64,000 nt of DNA from Heterohyrax brucei (GCA_028571685.1 CM053140.1:63246201-63310200), one strand, 5' to 3'. Shown: positions 24,486-36,180, counted from the first letter of the stretch. Notes: generated by a model from the sequence alone, not told the origin. Numbers and translations are program-made.

Positions 24486-24785
24486 TCATTGCAGCTCAAG
24501 CATTTCTTGCAGCTTACTTAATTTTTCAGTGTGCTCTGCTACATTTTGCCTGATCTCTCTCCTGATATCTTGCACAGCTTTGTACATCAATCTTTTGTAT
24601 TCTGTCTCTGATAGTTTTAGGAACTCTTCTTCATCTGGGAAATCCATTGATGCTTTATTTTGAGAGTTTTCAGAAGCCATGGTAATCTGCTTCTTCAGGT
24701 GTTTAGAGGTTGATTGTTGTCTCAGAGCCATCTGGAAGTTGTTGCAGTCAAAGACATGTAATAGTTTGATTGGCCTGTCTGGCAT
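24486..24785 (-). pseudogene. L1 ORF1 N-terminal remnant (copy 1)
   Basis: The stretch encodes an acidic, helical N-terminal part of an L1 ORF1-like protein: FPDEEEFLKLSETEY, then a heptad-like stretch with TEKLSKLQEMLELQ at the open end, as expected before the coiled coil. The reading frame ends at 24486; the remaining RNA-binding part continues in other frames to about 23.9 kb. It lies between the GC-rich 5' UTR and ORF2 of its element. Confidence 0.7.
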
Positions 24786-24789
24786 TTCT

Positions 24790-26259
24790 CTTTTTGGGGC
24801 TGGGCTGTAGATTCTTTGTGCAGTGTGATTGTTTTTGGTTGCTTGCTCTTACTATCTTGCACTGGTCTGCTGCTACTGCTGGCGCAGCTCTCCGGTCAGG
24901 TGGTTGCACATGCTCTCAGCTGCACCACCACTGCTTCTGCCCCTGGGATTGGTGGGGGTGGGGGTTGGGGTGGGGTCACTCATGCAGGCTCTGTACTTTC
25001 ACAGCAACTCCAAGACAGGCAGGACTCAAGTGCTGCTGCTGCAGCTGCCTCTGATTTAGGCAGATCCCTCAAGGAGCCTCAGCCTTGGGCTCAAGTATAG
25101 GGAGAGAGAGTGGTCGCTTGCTTGTGCCTTTGGCTGCCTCACTGCCAGGACAATCACACCCCCTCCTACAGGTCACCTGAGCCCAGTTCTCCCTGGCGCA
25201 GGTAGCACCAATGGCTGTTTAGCCACAGGGGCAGTCTCTCCCCTCCTCCTGGTTCACCTGAGCTCACGTCTTCGTGGTGCACACAGCACTAATGGCTGCC
25301 TAGCTGCTGGTGCTTATTGCCCTCCTCCACAAGATGACCAGTGGTCAGATCTCAGGCATGTAAGTTCCAATGGCTGTCAAGCTGCGTGGGGAATTGCTTC
25401 AGATCTGCCAAGTTGCCTGAGCCCAAGCCTCACTGGCCCATGCAGCTCTAGCCCTCTCTCAGCTCTGGGTGCGTTCTCTCAGCCCTCCAGCCCCAGGCCT
25501 CGGGAGCCCAGAGCTTCCTGGCCGACTGGCTCCAAGGTTGGTCCAAGGTCTGTCAGCAGCAGGACCATTCACTCAGCCCCCCTAAGTCCTGTGATCTCCT
25601 GTTCCATAGCCATGGGGCGCTTTGGCCCTGGCCTCCCAGTCCCACACAGGACTAACACACTGTGTGCGCCCCCCAGCTCTGCCCTCTGCTGTCCTATGGG
25701 TCTGGGATGCTGGGAGTCCTGGCCTCCTGTCCCAGCGCTCCCCACCCTGTCTCCCTCCTCCTCTAGCCGAGGACTCCCAGCCCCTTGCTGCTCTGAGTCA
25801 AAACCTGGCCACCTGACTCGTGGGTCTGTTGGGGCACTGACCACAGCTGGCCTTGTCCCAGAGTATTCTAACCTGCGTGGAGGTCTTCAGGTTTGGGCTG
25901 TGGGCTGCAGCTGCAATGCTTAGGCTGGGGCAGGTCTCTTGAGTCAAATTCGGGGTTGCTTCAACTCTTGTTTTGTTTCATGGCTCCCTTTGCTTGCTGA
26001 GATTCGCTGGAGGCAGGTTTTCTCCCAGCCCTGGCTGCTTTCAGTTTGTGGAGAATCTCCACCCAGACCATGTTGTTTTATCCAAGGTGGTTCAGGGATC
26101 CTGAGATCTTCCTTTCACTCCCTTTGTACTTAGAGTTCTGTAAGCACAGTTTAGTCCTAGATTGCTATATTTGGTGGATTTCATTAATTTTGAGGTTCTT
26201 AGTTGTTCAAGGGTTTAGCAGAGACGTACTGTTACTCTGCCAACTTGACTCCGCCCCCC
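24790..26259 (-). promoter_or_regulatory. L1 5' UTR (copy 1) with short tandem units
   Basis: GC-rich segment between the 5' end and ORF1. About 80-bp tandem units are visible from 25171 (GGTCACCTGAG), 25251 (GGTTCACCTGAG) and about 25332, each with the phrase CAATGGCTG or AATGGCTG. In L1s this region carries the sense promoter; activity of this copy is not implied. Confidence 0.65.
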
Positions 26260-26269
26260 TGTTCTTTTC

Positions 26270-26632
26270 TAGGTATTGAAGGTTCCCTCTTGTATTACTT
26301 TTCGTTTTCACGATGAACTAACTCCCTTTAATGTTTCTTATAATGGAGGTATGCTGGTGATAAAGTCTGTGTTTTATTTAGAAAGTGTTTATTTTGCCTT
26401 CATTTTTAAGAACTTAAATTTTGAAATAATTACAGATTCATAAGACATTTCAAGGTTCACTTCAGTTTCCCTTCCCTCAGGGATCACAGTTCTGAGCTGT
26501 CTGAAAAACAGTCTGACAGCAGTTCTGTGTATTTTGCCTACTTTCTGGTTGCTTACATTGGGTAGTTAAGTCCTTTCAGTGATGGCCAGAAGTGGAAGTC
26601 TCAGCATTAACTTTTCTTGACAGTCATAAGCA
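26270..26632 (-). mobile_element. Old antisense L1, further continuation
   Basis: AT-rich reverse-strand L1 sequence joining, after removal of the 18107-26261 insertion, with the sequence left of 18099 (TGCTCTTCATTCTTTTC). It contains TTATAATGGAGGTATGCTGGTGATAAA, an L1 endonuclease/ORF1 junction-like phrase. It ends at the 14-bp target duplication of the next L1 (26633-26646). Confidence 0.65.
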
Positions 26633-29196
26633 GTAACAGCTATTGTTTTCGGTTTTTTTAATCTCTCTCTCTCTTTTTTTTTCCTTATTGTGATTGTGTG
26701 AAAGTGTACAATCCAGTTTAAATTCGCATGCCTGCCTGTGTGCTGCTTATACTGCTCTCCTTACCCAGTGACAGCACACTCCTCCTTTCTGTTACATACA
26801 AGTCATATCCTCCTAATGATCCCCTGTCCCCTCTTCTCCACCCTCTCTACTCCACTCTAGTAAGACGCTGGTAGGACGACATCCTATAGATGCACAGAAC
26901 CATAAAATGTACACACAATATGGTCACTGTGTCACCGAGTCCAATCCAGTCCTGTCCAAAGAGTTGACCTCAGTAATGATTTATGATCAGGGGAAGCATT
27001 GGGCCTAGGGGCCGTGCTCCCAGGGGATCCCTCAGGCCTTTGGACCATCAACTGTGGTCTTTTAGTGGAGTTCTCAAGGTGCACCCCTTTTTAATCTCGG
27101 GTTGCTGGTGGAACTCAACTACGTGGGCCCCATCGCAGTTGTCACTGGAGGTGGCCGGGTACCATGTGGTTCTTCTGGTCACATGTTGATGTGGTCATCT
27201 GTTCACATGGGTCTTTGTCTTCTGGGTTGTCTTTCTCCGATTCTGATGTTGTCCTTGGTGATCATCTATTCCTGCTGAGTTGGGACCACTTGTACCTCAG
27301 GTGGCAGCTTGCTAGCTTTTAAGACCCCAGATGCTACTCACCAATATGCGATGGAGAAGACTTCCTTTGCAGTAGGCTAGTTATGCCAGTTGGCCATGAT
27401 GTTCCCCGAGAGCATGGTCCCCAGCCCCTGCCTCAGCTACTCTGTCCTTGCCATATTGGGTTAAGATTGGAAGAATTTTCAGGCTATGTTTAAAGTTCAG
27501 TTAAATTGCTCTTCTTTCTAATGTGTGCTGTCACTGATTTCACCCAACCAAATTTCTATCAACTACCTAATCTATAACCAGCTCTCTCTCTTCCTCCCTC
27601 CCCTCCCTTACAGCCATCAAAGAGTCTTTTCCTCTGTACAGGAGTCTGTTTTCAAGTCCTTAAAATAGGGGTCTCATACAGTATTTGTCCTTGTACCGCT
27701 GACTAATTTTGCTCAGCATAATGTCTTCCAAGTGAAAGTAGGTTATGAGGTGCTTCCTGAAATCATCATTGTTCTTTAGGACTGCATAGTGTTACCATTG
27801 AGTATACATACCATAGTTTATTTATCCATTCATCTGTTGTTAGACATCTGGGTTAATTCCATCTTTTGGCTATTGTGGACTGTGCTGCAATAAACATTTG
27901 TGTGCATGTATTTGTTTGTATGAATGCCCTTGCATCTGTAGTATATATTCCAAGCAATGGGATTACTGTGTCAAATGGTATGTTTATTTCCAGCTTTTTA
28001 AGGAAATGCCAGATTGCTTTCCAAAGAGGTTATACCATTTTGCAGTCCCACCAGCAGTGTAGGAGAGTTCCAATTTCTCCACAGCTTCTCCAGCATTTGT
28101 TGTTTTGTGGTTTTTGGATCATGGTCAGCCTTGTTGGGGTGAGATGATATCTCATCATTGTTTTGATTGAGATTTCTGTGATAGCTAATGATCATGAACA
28201 TTTCTGCATGTGTCTTTTGGCTGCCTGGATGTCCGCTTTAGAGATGTTTCTGTCCATCTCCTTCGTCCATCACTTAATTGGATTATTTATCCTTTTCTTG
28301 TTGATAGTTTGTAATACCTTGTAGATTATGGAGATCAGACATCAGTCTGACATATAGTTGCCAAATATTTTTTCCCATTCTGTAAGTGGTCATTTAATTT
28401 TTTTTGATAAAGTCTTCAGATGAGCAAAAGTGTTTGATTCTTAGTAGTTCCCATTTATCTATTTTCTCTTCTGTTGATTGTGCTTTGTTTGACAGATTTT
28501 GAAGTGTGTCTATGTTGTGTATTAAAACTTCCATTGTTGATCCTATTTTTTCTTGGATGAGCTTTATCATTTTAGTTTTTCTGTTTAGGTCTTTTAGCCC
28601 TCCGACTCGATGGCACTTGGCTTGGCTTAGCCAGTTTGAGTTGGTTTTAGTATAAGGTGTAAGATATGGGTCTTGCTTCAGTTTTTTGCAGATGGCTATC
28701 CAGTTTTGCCAGCACCATTTGTTAAAGAGACTGCTTTTACCCCAGTTTAAAGTCTTAGGGCCTTTGTCAAATATCAGCTGTTCATAGGAGGATGGTAGCA
28801 TCTCTAGGGTCTCAACTCTGTTCCATTGATCTATGTGTTATATTTTGACAACTGTGACAGTGTAATAGGTTCTAAAGTTGGGTAGTGAGAGGCCTCCCAG
28901 TGTATTCTTCTTCAGAAGTGCTTTACTTATCCATGGCTTCTTCCCTTTCCAAACAAAGTTGGTGATTTGTTTCTCCATCTCATTAAAAAATGTCACAGAA
29001 ATTTATATTGGGATTGCATTACATAAGTAGTTTGCTTTGGGTAAAATAGACATTTTCACAATGTGAAGTCTTCCTATCCATGAGCAGGGTAGGTTTCTCC
29101 ATTTATGTGCGTCTCTCTTAGTTCCTTGTAGTAAGATCTTATAGTTCTCTTTGTAAAGGTCTGTTATTTCTCTAGTTAGATTTACTCCTAGGTATT

Positions 29197-29745
29197 TTAT
29201 TTTCTTGGGGCTATAGTAAATGGTATTGATTTGGTGATTTCTTCTTTAATAATCTCACTGTTGGTATAAAGGAATCCTACTGATTTACTTATGTTTATCT
29301 TGTATCCCATTACTTTGCTAAACTCCTCTATTAGTTCCAGTAGTTTACTTATGGATTCCTGTTCTGTATAAACAATCATATCATCTGCAAACAGGGAGGT
29401 TTGTACTTCTTCTTTGACTGTGCAGATGCTCTTTATGTCTTGGTCTTGTCTGATTACTCTGGCTGGAACTTCTAGAACAGTGTTGAATAGGAGAGGTGAG
29501 AGTGGGCATCCTTGTCTAGTTCCTGTTCTGAAGGGGAACTGTTTCAGTCTGTCTCCATTCAGGATGATGTAGGCAGTTGGCTTTGTATAAACAGCCCTTA
29601 CTGCATTGAAGAATTTGCCATGTATTCCTATTTGGCTGAGAGTTTTTAGCATAAATGCGTATTGGACTTTATGAAATGCCTTTTCTGTATCAATTGACAA
29701 AATCAGGTGATTCTTGTCTTTTGTGTTAGTGATGTGGTTGATCAC
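29197..29745 (-). pseudogene. L1 ORF2 reverse transcriptase fragment
   Basis: The longest coding relic in the window, 182 residues of the L1 ORF2 reverse transcriptase. It starts in fingers/palm with [13 protein letters not shown] (the first catalytic Asp region). It has [14 protein letters not shown], and then FADDMIVY, the catalytic YADD-type box, with both Asp intact. It ends [12 protein letters not shown], an L1-typical connection. N-terminal RT sequence continues in another frame at 29726-30148 ([19 protein letters not shown]). Together with neighbouring frames it shows the ORF2 was broken only by scattered changes, so the copy is of moderate age. Confidence 0.92.
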
Positions 29746-30251
29746 ATTGTTTTTCTGATGTTGAACCAGCCTTGTATCCCTGATACGAATCCAGCTTGGT
29801 CGTGATGAAATATTTTTTTTTGATATGTTGTTGAATTGTTTTGGCTAGTATTTTGTTGAAGATTTTTGCATTTAGTTTCATGAGTGATATTGGTCTGTAG
29901 TTCTCTTTTTTGGTTGGGTCTCTCCATGGCTTTGGTATCAGGGTTATGCCAGCTTCATAGAATGAATTTGGGAGTATTCCATCCCTTTCTATGCTGTGAA
30001 ATAGTCTTAGTAGTATTGGAGTTAACTCTTCTCTAAAAACTTGGTAGAATTCTGTGGTCTGGGCCAGGGCTTTTTTTGGTTGGTAGTTTTTTGATGACTT
30101 TTTCAATCTCTTCTTTTGTGATGGGTTTATTAAGTTGTTCTGCTTCACCTTGTGGTAATTTTGGTAGATGATATGAATCTAGGAACTTGTCCATTTCCTC
30201 TAGATTTTCAAATTTGTTAGAGTACGGTCTTTCATAGTATTCTGTTATCAT
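29726..30251 (-). pseudogene. L1 ORF2, N-terminal RT and linker
   Basis: Two overlapping frames (29726-30148 and 30033-30251) hold the L1 ORF2 region ahead of the palm. 30033-30251 gives [20 protein letters not shown] and [11 protein letters not shown], the linker between endonuclease and RT. 29726-30148 gives [21 protein letters not shown] frameshift separates them. Both join the RT relic at 29197-29745. Confidence 0.88.
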
Positions 30252-30780
30252 ATTTTTTATTTCTTTTGGATCTGTTGTGACATCACCGCTCTTATTTCTT
30301 ATTTGGGTTATTTACTGTTTTTCTTTAGTAAGTTTAGCCAATGATTTATCAATTTTCTTTTCAAAAAACCAGCTTTTGGTCTTTTCAGTTTTGTCAGTTG
30401 TTCTTCTATTCTCTAATTCATTTAGTTCTGCTCTGATGTTTATGATCTGTTTTCTTCTGTTGCCTGAGGGGAACAGTTCTCTGTTGCCCCCTCTATTTGT
30501 TCAGCTATAGAGTTAGTTCTTTGGTTTGGGTTCTTTCTTCCTTCTGGATGTGTGCATTTATAGAGATAAACTGACTTCTAAGCACTGCATTGGCTGTATC
30601 CCATAGGTTCTGGGAAGAAGTGTTTTCGTTCTCATTTGAATCCATAAATTTCTTTATTTCATCTTTGATTTCTTCTACAACTCATGGTTTTTTGAGCAAG
30701 ATGTTGTTCAGTTCCCATGAGTTCCAATTTCTGTGTATGTTTTTTCTGCTATTGATTTCAACTTTTATGGCTTTATGTTC

Positions 30781-31355
30781 TCAGAAGATGCTTTGCGGTG
30801 ATTCAGTGGTATAGAATTTGTTGAGATTTGCTTTATGTCCTAACACATGGTCAATTCTGGAAAATGTGCCATGTGCAGTGGAGAAGAAGGTGTAGTTATC
30901 TGCTGATGGGTAGAAAGTTCTATATATGTCGATGAGGTCTAGTTGGTTAACTGTGGCAGTAAGATCTTTTGTGTCTTTACTGAGCATTTTTGTGGAAGAT
31001 CTGTCCAATACTGAGAGAGCAGTGTCGAAGTCTCCCACTGTTATTGTGGCGTGATCTGTCTCATTTTTTAATGTAGTCAGTGTTTCTTGAATGTATTTAG
31101 ATGATCTAATATTAAGTCCTGCTTGCGTATTAAATCTTTCAGCAATAAATAACATCCATCCTCTTCAATGATGGCAGATTTTACGTTAAAATCTGTTTTA
31201 TCTGAGATTAGTATTGCCACACCTGATGTTATTTGTATATTGTTAGCTTGATACATACTCTTCCATCCTTTAATTTTCAGTTTGTTCATATCTTTAAGGT
31301 GAGTTTCTTGTAAGCAACAAATAGACAGGTTGTGTCTTTTGATCCAAGATGTCAC
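30781..31355 (-). pseudogene. L1 ORF2 endonuclease relic
   Basis: Two overlapping frames carry the apurinic-like endonuclease of L1 ORF2. 31077-31355 gives NLSICCLQETHLKD with the catalytic Glu region and GVAILISDKTDF. 30781-31155 gives TITVGDFDTALS, the GDFN-type motif with the Asn replaced by Asp, and ends SRIDHVLGHK with the final Asp-His pair. The frameshift and motif change mean no active enzyme. Confidence 0.88.
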
Positions 31356-32035
31356 TCATTGTCTCTTTACTGGAGCGTTCAGTCAGTCCATCTACAATCA
31401 ACATAATTATCGATAGGTATGTGTTTAGTGCTGTCACTGTGATGTGTTTATTTTTGGGTTGATGTTTTCTCTGTTGTTACTCTTCAGTTCTCAGACATTC
31501 TTTGTGTGTTGATTTTTCCCCCTTTTCTGTGTTGGTCTTATGGTTGTTGAGACTCCTGTATTATGTTTCTTGACTTGATATGTTGTGTCTTTATTGTGCT
31601 TTGCGGCCACACCTGTAATCCCCCTTAATGATCTATGTTTAAATCCAGTTTTAACTTCTACACATCTTATTAAGTTCCTCTCCATCTGGAAGAACTGTAA
31701 CTACTGTATTACATCCTTCTGTTTAATATGATGATATCATAGTTTTCATGATATGATCACTGGCTCACTTCTTTTAATATTATAGCTTTGATTGAGTTTT
31801 GTGCCTTCCCTAACTGAGTAGGTTTCTGGGTGGTATATCTTGTATTGCCTCCTAAAATGTAGAGTTAACAGTTTTGTTCTTCTGAGTGAAGAGCTTCTTT
31901 CAGTATTTCTTGTAGCTTTGGTTTAGTTTTTACAAAGTCTCTGAGTTTGTTTATCTGCAGATGTCTTAATTTCATTTTTGTATTTGAGAGATAGTTTTAC
32001 AGGATATATAATTCTTGGTTGGAAGTTTTTCTCCT

Positions 32036-32353
32036 TCAAGGCTTTGAATGTGTCATCCTATTGCCTCTTAAGTCAGCTGAGAAGTTGGATGAAAGCCTAC
32101 AGGGTTTCCCTCTGAATGTTACCTTTGCTTTGAGTCTTGCTGCCTTTAAGAGTTTCTGCTTGTGTTTCATTTTGTTAAGCTTGATTATAATATGTCGTGG
32201 CATCTTTCTTTTGTGATCTATATTGAGTGGTGTGCAATATGCATCTTGGCTATCTATATTCTGTTCTTTAATAATTTCAGGGAAGTTTTGTGTCATCATC
32301 TCACCAACAATACTCTGTGTTTTCAGCTGTCCCTCCCTGTTCAGGAACTCCAA
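32036..32353 (-). pseudogene. L1 ORF1 RNA-binding domain relic
   Basis: 105 residues of the L1 ORF1 RRM and C-terminal domain: KRKMPRHIIIKLNKMKHKQK is the conserved RNA-binding block and FRGKPCRLSSNFSADL the C-terminal domain start. The coiled-coil part precedes it in another frame (32301-32495, SDLEDRTTDSSIYEEKSEER). It lies between the L1 5' UTR and ORF2 in the expected order. Confidence 0.87.
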
Positions 32354-33129
32354 TTAATTGTAGATTGTTCCTCTTGATAGAATCCCACATGCTTCTTAAT
32401 GCTTCTTCGTTTTTCTTGTTTCTTTCTTCTGATTTCTCCTCATAGATGCTGGAGTCAGTAGTTCTGTCTTCTAAGTCAGAAAGTCTGTTTTCCATTTGTT
32501 CAATTCTGTTTTCTTGGGGTCAAATTGAATTTTCTGTTTCTGTGATTTTGTTGCTGATCTGTTGGATTTCACAATACTGATGTTCCATCAGTTTGAACAG
32601 CTTGGTTAATTTTTCATTTTGTTCTGCTGCATTTGTATAATGTCTAGGAGGACTCTATGTGTAATTCTTTTGTACTCAACCCCTGATAGTTTCAGAAAGG
32701 CTTCTTTGTCTGTAAAGTTCTTTGGTTTTTTTCTTTGGGGGCTTTCTGGAGCCATAGGTGAATTTTTCTTTAGGTTTCTGTCCAAAATTTATTGTTTTGG
32801 GGCATCTAGAGGTTGTTTAGTTTCTCTGGTGTTGATCTAAAGCACAGTCTCATAAGGAAGGTGATCACCGGTCACCTCTGTGTACTCCAGTGACTAGACC
32901 AGTGGAATCTCTCTGGGGCAGCAGGCTCCACCTCCTGATTGGCAAAGACACGGCCCTACTTATAGAGTCACTAGGGAGCCATCAGCTGACCGTATGATGT
33001 GGGTCAGTAAAGGCTGGAAGAGATGCCATTAGGATGCACTGCAGTTATTTCTCTAGACAGTCTTATATTGGAAGGTAAAAGCTATCTGACAGTTTCCAAA
33101 ATCAGTCAGGCTGTCAGGTGTGCAAGCCT

Positions 33130-34072
33130 CTCTTCCCAGCTGGCAAAGTAAGCACCTCTGTATCCAACCCCAGATGCTGTAAACTAGTTCAAAGCACAGA
33201 AAGGCTACTGCCATGCTGTCATCTGCTGCTGGGCCCCACCTGTAATGTCACCCTGGGCTAAACACAGCTTTCCTGTTGGGGAAGTGCCCCCTGGGCTTGT
33301 GCTGCATCCCAGCCTGGGAATTAGCCCCTGATGAGGCCTCAGTTTGGGTAACTCTGCCTCCCAGTCAAACAAGATGGCATCCCGCACAAGCTCTCCTGCC
33401 TGCTATGGGATAACTGATTCAGTGGCAGAGGTTCAGGGAGCTTAGGTACACAGAGACCAGACCCGGGCTCTCAAAATGTGGCTTTTCTGCCTGCTGGTCT
33501 CATCAACAGTCTGGCTGAGCTTTGCTGTTAGTGAAGTCCAAGCCCCGCCTGCCGGCTAAGACAGAGAAAAATGGTAGGCACTGCCTCCCAGCCTGGAAAT
33601 CATCCCCTGTTGAGGCCATGTAACTCCGCCTCCCAGTTGAACAAGGTGGCACCCGACATAAGCTCTCCCACTCGCTGTGGAATAGCCGATTCTATGGCAG
33701 AGATTTGGAAGGAGAGGGTAGGGAGACCAATGTGCACAGAATCCAGAGCCAGGCTCCCAAAATGTGGCTGTTCCACCTGCTGGTCCCATCAGCAGTGTGG
33801 CTGAGCCTTGCTGCCAGTTAAGCCCAAGCCCTGCCTGCTGGCTAAGTCAGAGAAAAAAAAGTTAAAAATTATCTTTCATCTGCAAGAACCAAATTCAACA
33901 AGGGTGGGGGTTAGTGAAAAAGAAGTTGCCCGTTCACCAGCATGTAGTGCAAATTGACAGCCCTATGCCATGTCCTACGGCTCACTGGGTGTCCAGAAGA
34001 TTGCTTAATTATCAATCCGGGTCTTAGTTTTCAGAGGGAATTGAGAAGACATGTGTCTAGTCTGCCATCTTC
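33130..34072 (-). promoter_or_regulatory. L1 5' UTR (copy 2) with ~279-bp tandem monomers
   Basis: Two adjacent related units begin at 33308 (CCCAGCCTGGGAATTAGCCCC) and 33587 (CCCAGCCTGGAAATCATCCCC). Both contain CCTCCCAGTTGAACAAGGTGG-like, CATAAGCTCTCC-like, CAAAATGTGGCT and CTGGCTGAG-like phrases at the same offsets. Such units resemble the promoter monomers of rodent L1 5' UTRs. Activity is not shown. Confidence 0.72.
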
Positions 34073-34089
34073 AGAGTAATGGCTATTGT

Positions 34090-35440
34090 AAATTCTGATT
34101 TTGCATTTTCCAAGACTATGGAGAACATTCACATAGCACTTATTATTCCCTATATAATGCATGACTTCAGAAATGAGATATCATTCCTGTTTCTTTTTTC
34201 CATAGTTTGCCTTGTCTGAAAGGAATATCAGAGTCAAGATTTATATTAGCTTATCACAGCTTTGTTGATTAGAGATGACTCATTTGTATGCTTTGTACTT
34301 AATCTTTCTTCTTTTTTATTCCTATTTATAAAAGCACCATGCCCCTGTAGCAGTTTTTCTTTCTTTCTCTCCATTTCTCCCATCTTAGATGATGTGGAAC
34401 AGAGACATTTTGATTGCCTTTAAGTAACTAGAGTTGAGATTTGCAGAAAAGGAGGAGGACTGGACACTGAGCAACATAGCCAGGGCTCACAGTGACAAGT
34501 GGGAGAGCCAGGTCTCATACTCTTCAGAAATGTGTGCTTTTGTTCCTTATACAGGCTTCCTCTGCGGATTAGTGATTTTGGTAACCTCTCATCTTGCCTT
34601 TTGCTGCTCTCTTTTAGCTATCGCAAGTGTCTCTTCTCTCCTAAGGCCCTACCTATGTGCTCTTTCTCTTTTTTTCATTACTGTCTCACATGCACGTTCC
34701 AGAGGAGAGGATCTGATTGTTCACTTAATGACCTGTTTGTGTGAGGCCACTGTCTAGGTTATTCGCCAGCTGAGAGAGTCACTATCCTTTGCTCATGTGC
34801 CACATTTGATTGAGTAGAGCCATGGGGTACAAAGTATGGTGACCTATGAAACTTGTAAGAGGGGCCACTGGCATAGCAAGCATTCATCATCATCCCTTGT
34901 CCTCTTAACAGTTAATCTTCTTTCAACTTAGTAAGGACATGTACTATGCTAGATTTTCCCCCAAACCAGTCAACTGTGTAATATAGATTAAGGCTTAGAT
35001 GAATTTTGAAATATTAGGACTTTTTTCTCCTAATTTCATTCTTAGATAAATTTCACTGTTAGCTACAAAACAAAGGACAGTCTTCACCAACTTTTAGCCG
35101 CAACTTAAAATAAACTCCTTGAATTTTGGGGCCAAGAATGCCCATCTGTTAAACACTATGAAGAGAAGATTCAAGTATTCCCATTCTTGTTAGCATTTCT
35201 AAATTTGGAGAAAGAAGAGGTTGGAGCTATGGGTTAAAATACAGTTTTTAGATTTTTATACTGACCTGGGTTTGAGTCCTGGCCTTCCCATTTATTAGAA
35301 GGTAAATCAATAACTTTTCTAAGCTTTAGTCTTCTCATGCATAAAATGGAGATTATGGTATTTTCCTCATATAATTGTTAGGATTAAATGATAGGATACC
35401 TGCAAAGCAGTTAGCAGAGTGTCCTGCATCCAATACCAAA
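34090..35440. other. Intronic DNA with no recognised feature
   Basis: About 1.35 kb of AT-rich sequence between the second L1 and the ERVL relic. Open frames at 34434-34757 and 34499-34744 overlap in different frames, show no family motif and are not flanked by convincing splice sites. The end (35270-35440) resembles a MIR (GGTTTGAGTCCTGGCCTTCCC, ATAAAATGGAGATTATGG). Confidence 0.55.
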
Positions 35441-35580
35441 AAACTCCCCAAAAACTAAACTGATAAAAGTCTCCTCTGCCAAGGTCACATTTTGGTGAGC
35501 ATTCACATGAGATACAAATATCTTTTCAGAGAGGTTATCCCCATACATCTTCCCTTTACATCCTTGTCAGCAGTTTTCCA

Positions 35581-36180
35581 GTTATATTCCTTCATAATCC
35601 CTGACCATCCAGCCAGAATTTCTAGTTATATTCCTTCATAGTCCCTGACCGTCCAGCCAAACCATTGGCCACAGCCCATGAATCAGTGTACATTCACACA
35701 TCTGACTGTTTCTCCTTCCAGGCAAAGTGAACAGCCAAGTACACTGCTTGAAGTTCTGTCCATTGGGAGGGTTTTCCTTCACCGCTGTCCTTCAGAGAGG
35801 TCCCAGAAAGCAGCTGCCATGCTGCCGCTGTACACTTTTGAGTAGTGCCTGCATATCACACAGAACCATCTATAAACCAGGCACAGGTTTTCTCTTCCTC
35901 AGTCAGCTGATTATAAGGAATTCCCCATGAGGGCATAGGTGCAGACTGGGAGAGGAAAGGTAATGGGATAGGAGTGCGAACCATGGACATTTGGGCCACT
36001 TCCTCACATAACTTGCTTATGCCTCAGAGCCTACTGAAGCCCAGTTTTGTATATTACCATTTCTGTGTAGTGATGGAGTGCTGCTATGCATATCTGATTA
36101 TGACTGTGGGTCAGACAACACTAGTTCTTGGTAGACAGCTCAGGCTGCATGGTGACCTGATAGCCCATTATAAAAATGGT
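35581..36180 (-). pseudogene. ERVL RNase H region relic
   Basis: Minus-strand translation in shifting frames gives an RNase H-like Asp-Ser pattern before GCTGGATGGTCAGGGA. The left part contains a 44-bp tandem duplication (35581-35624 and 35625-35658). No intact frame is present. Assignment follows from position downstream of the RT at 38 kb and from phrase resemblance. Confidence 0.6.

Larger units (their letters stand above)
18107..26261 (-). mobile_element. Near full-length L1, antisense (copy 1)
   Basis: On the minus strand the element starts near 26259 with GGGGGCGGAGTCAAGTTGGC, a typical L1 5' terminus. It then has a GC-rich 5' UTR (about 24.8-26.26 kb), ORF1 remains (24486-24785, conceptual ASENSQNKASMDFPDEEEFL), ORF2 from about 23.6 to 19.6 kb with many stops, a 3' UTR, and a T-rich tail at 18107-18130. 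Length is about 8.15 kb including a 526-bp LTR inserted at 18577. TTCTTTTC at 18099-18106 and 26262-26269 is a short target duplication. Both ORFs are broken, so it cannot move by itself. Confidence 0.88.
26647..34075 (-). mobile_element. Near full-length L1, antisense (copy 2)
   Basis: 7.4-kb element flanked by GTAACAGCTATTGT (26633-26646) and GTAATGGCTATTGT (34076-34089), a 12/14 target duplication. On the minus strand, in order: 5' end GAAGATGGCAGACTAGACAC near 34072, 5' UTR with tandem monomers (33.3-33.86 kb), ORF1 remains (about 32.7-32.0 kb), ORF2 with endonuclease (31355-30781) and reverse transcriptase (30251-29197), ORF2 C-terminus (28801-27870), 3' UTR (27.6-26.7 kb) and T-rich tail at 26653-26692. 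Frameshifts and stops in both ORFs make it inactive. Confidence 0.92.

Noticed and set aside
28590..28625. Sequence GACTCGATGGCACTTGGCTTGG as a separate SINE
   Set aside because: Only a scrap of tail-like sequence inside L1 ORF2; too short to call a copy, and may be chance or a tiny patch.
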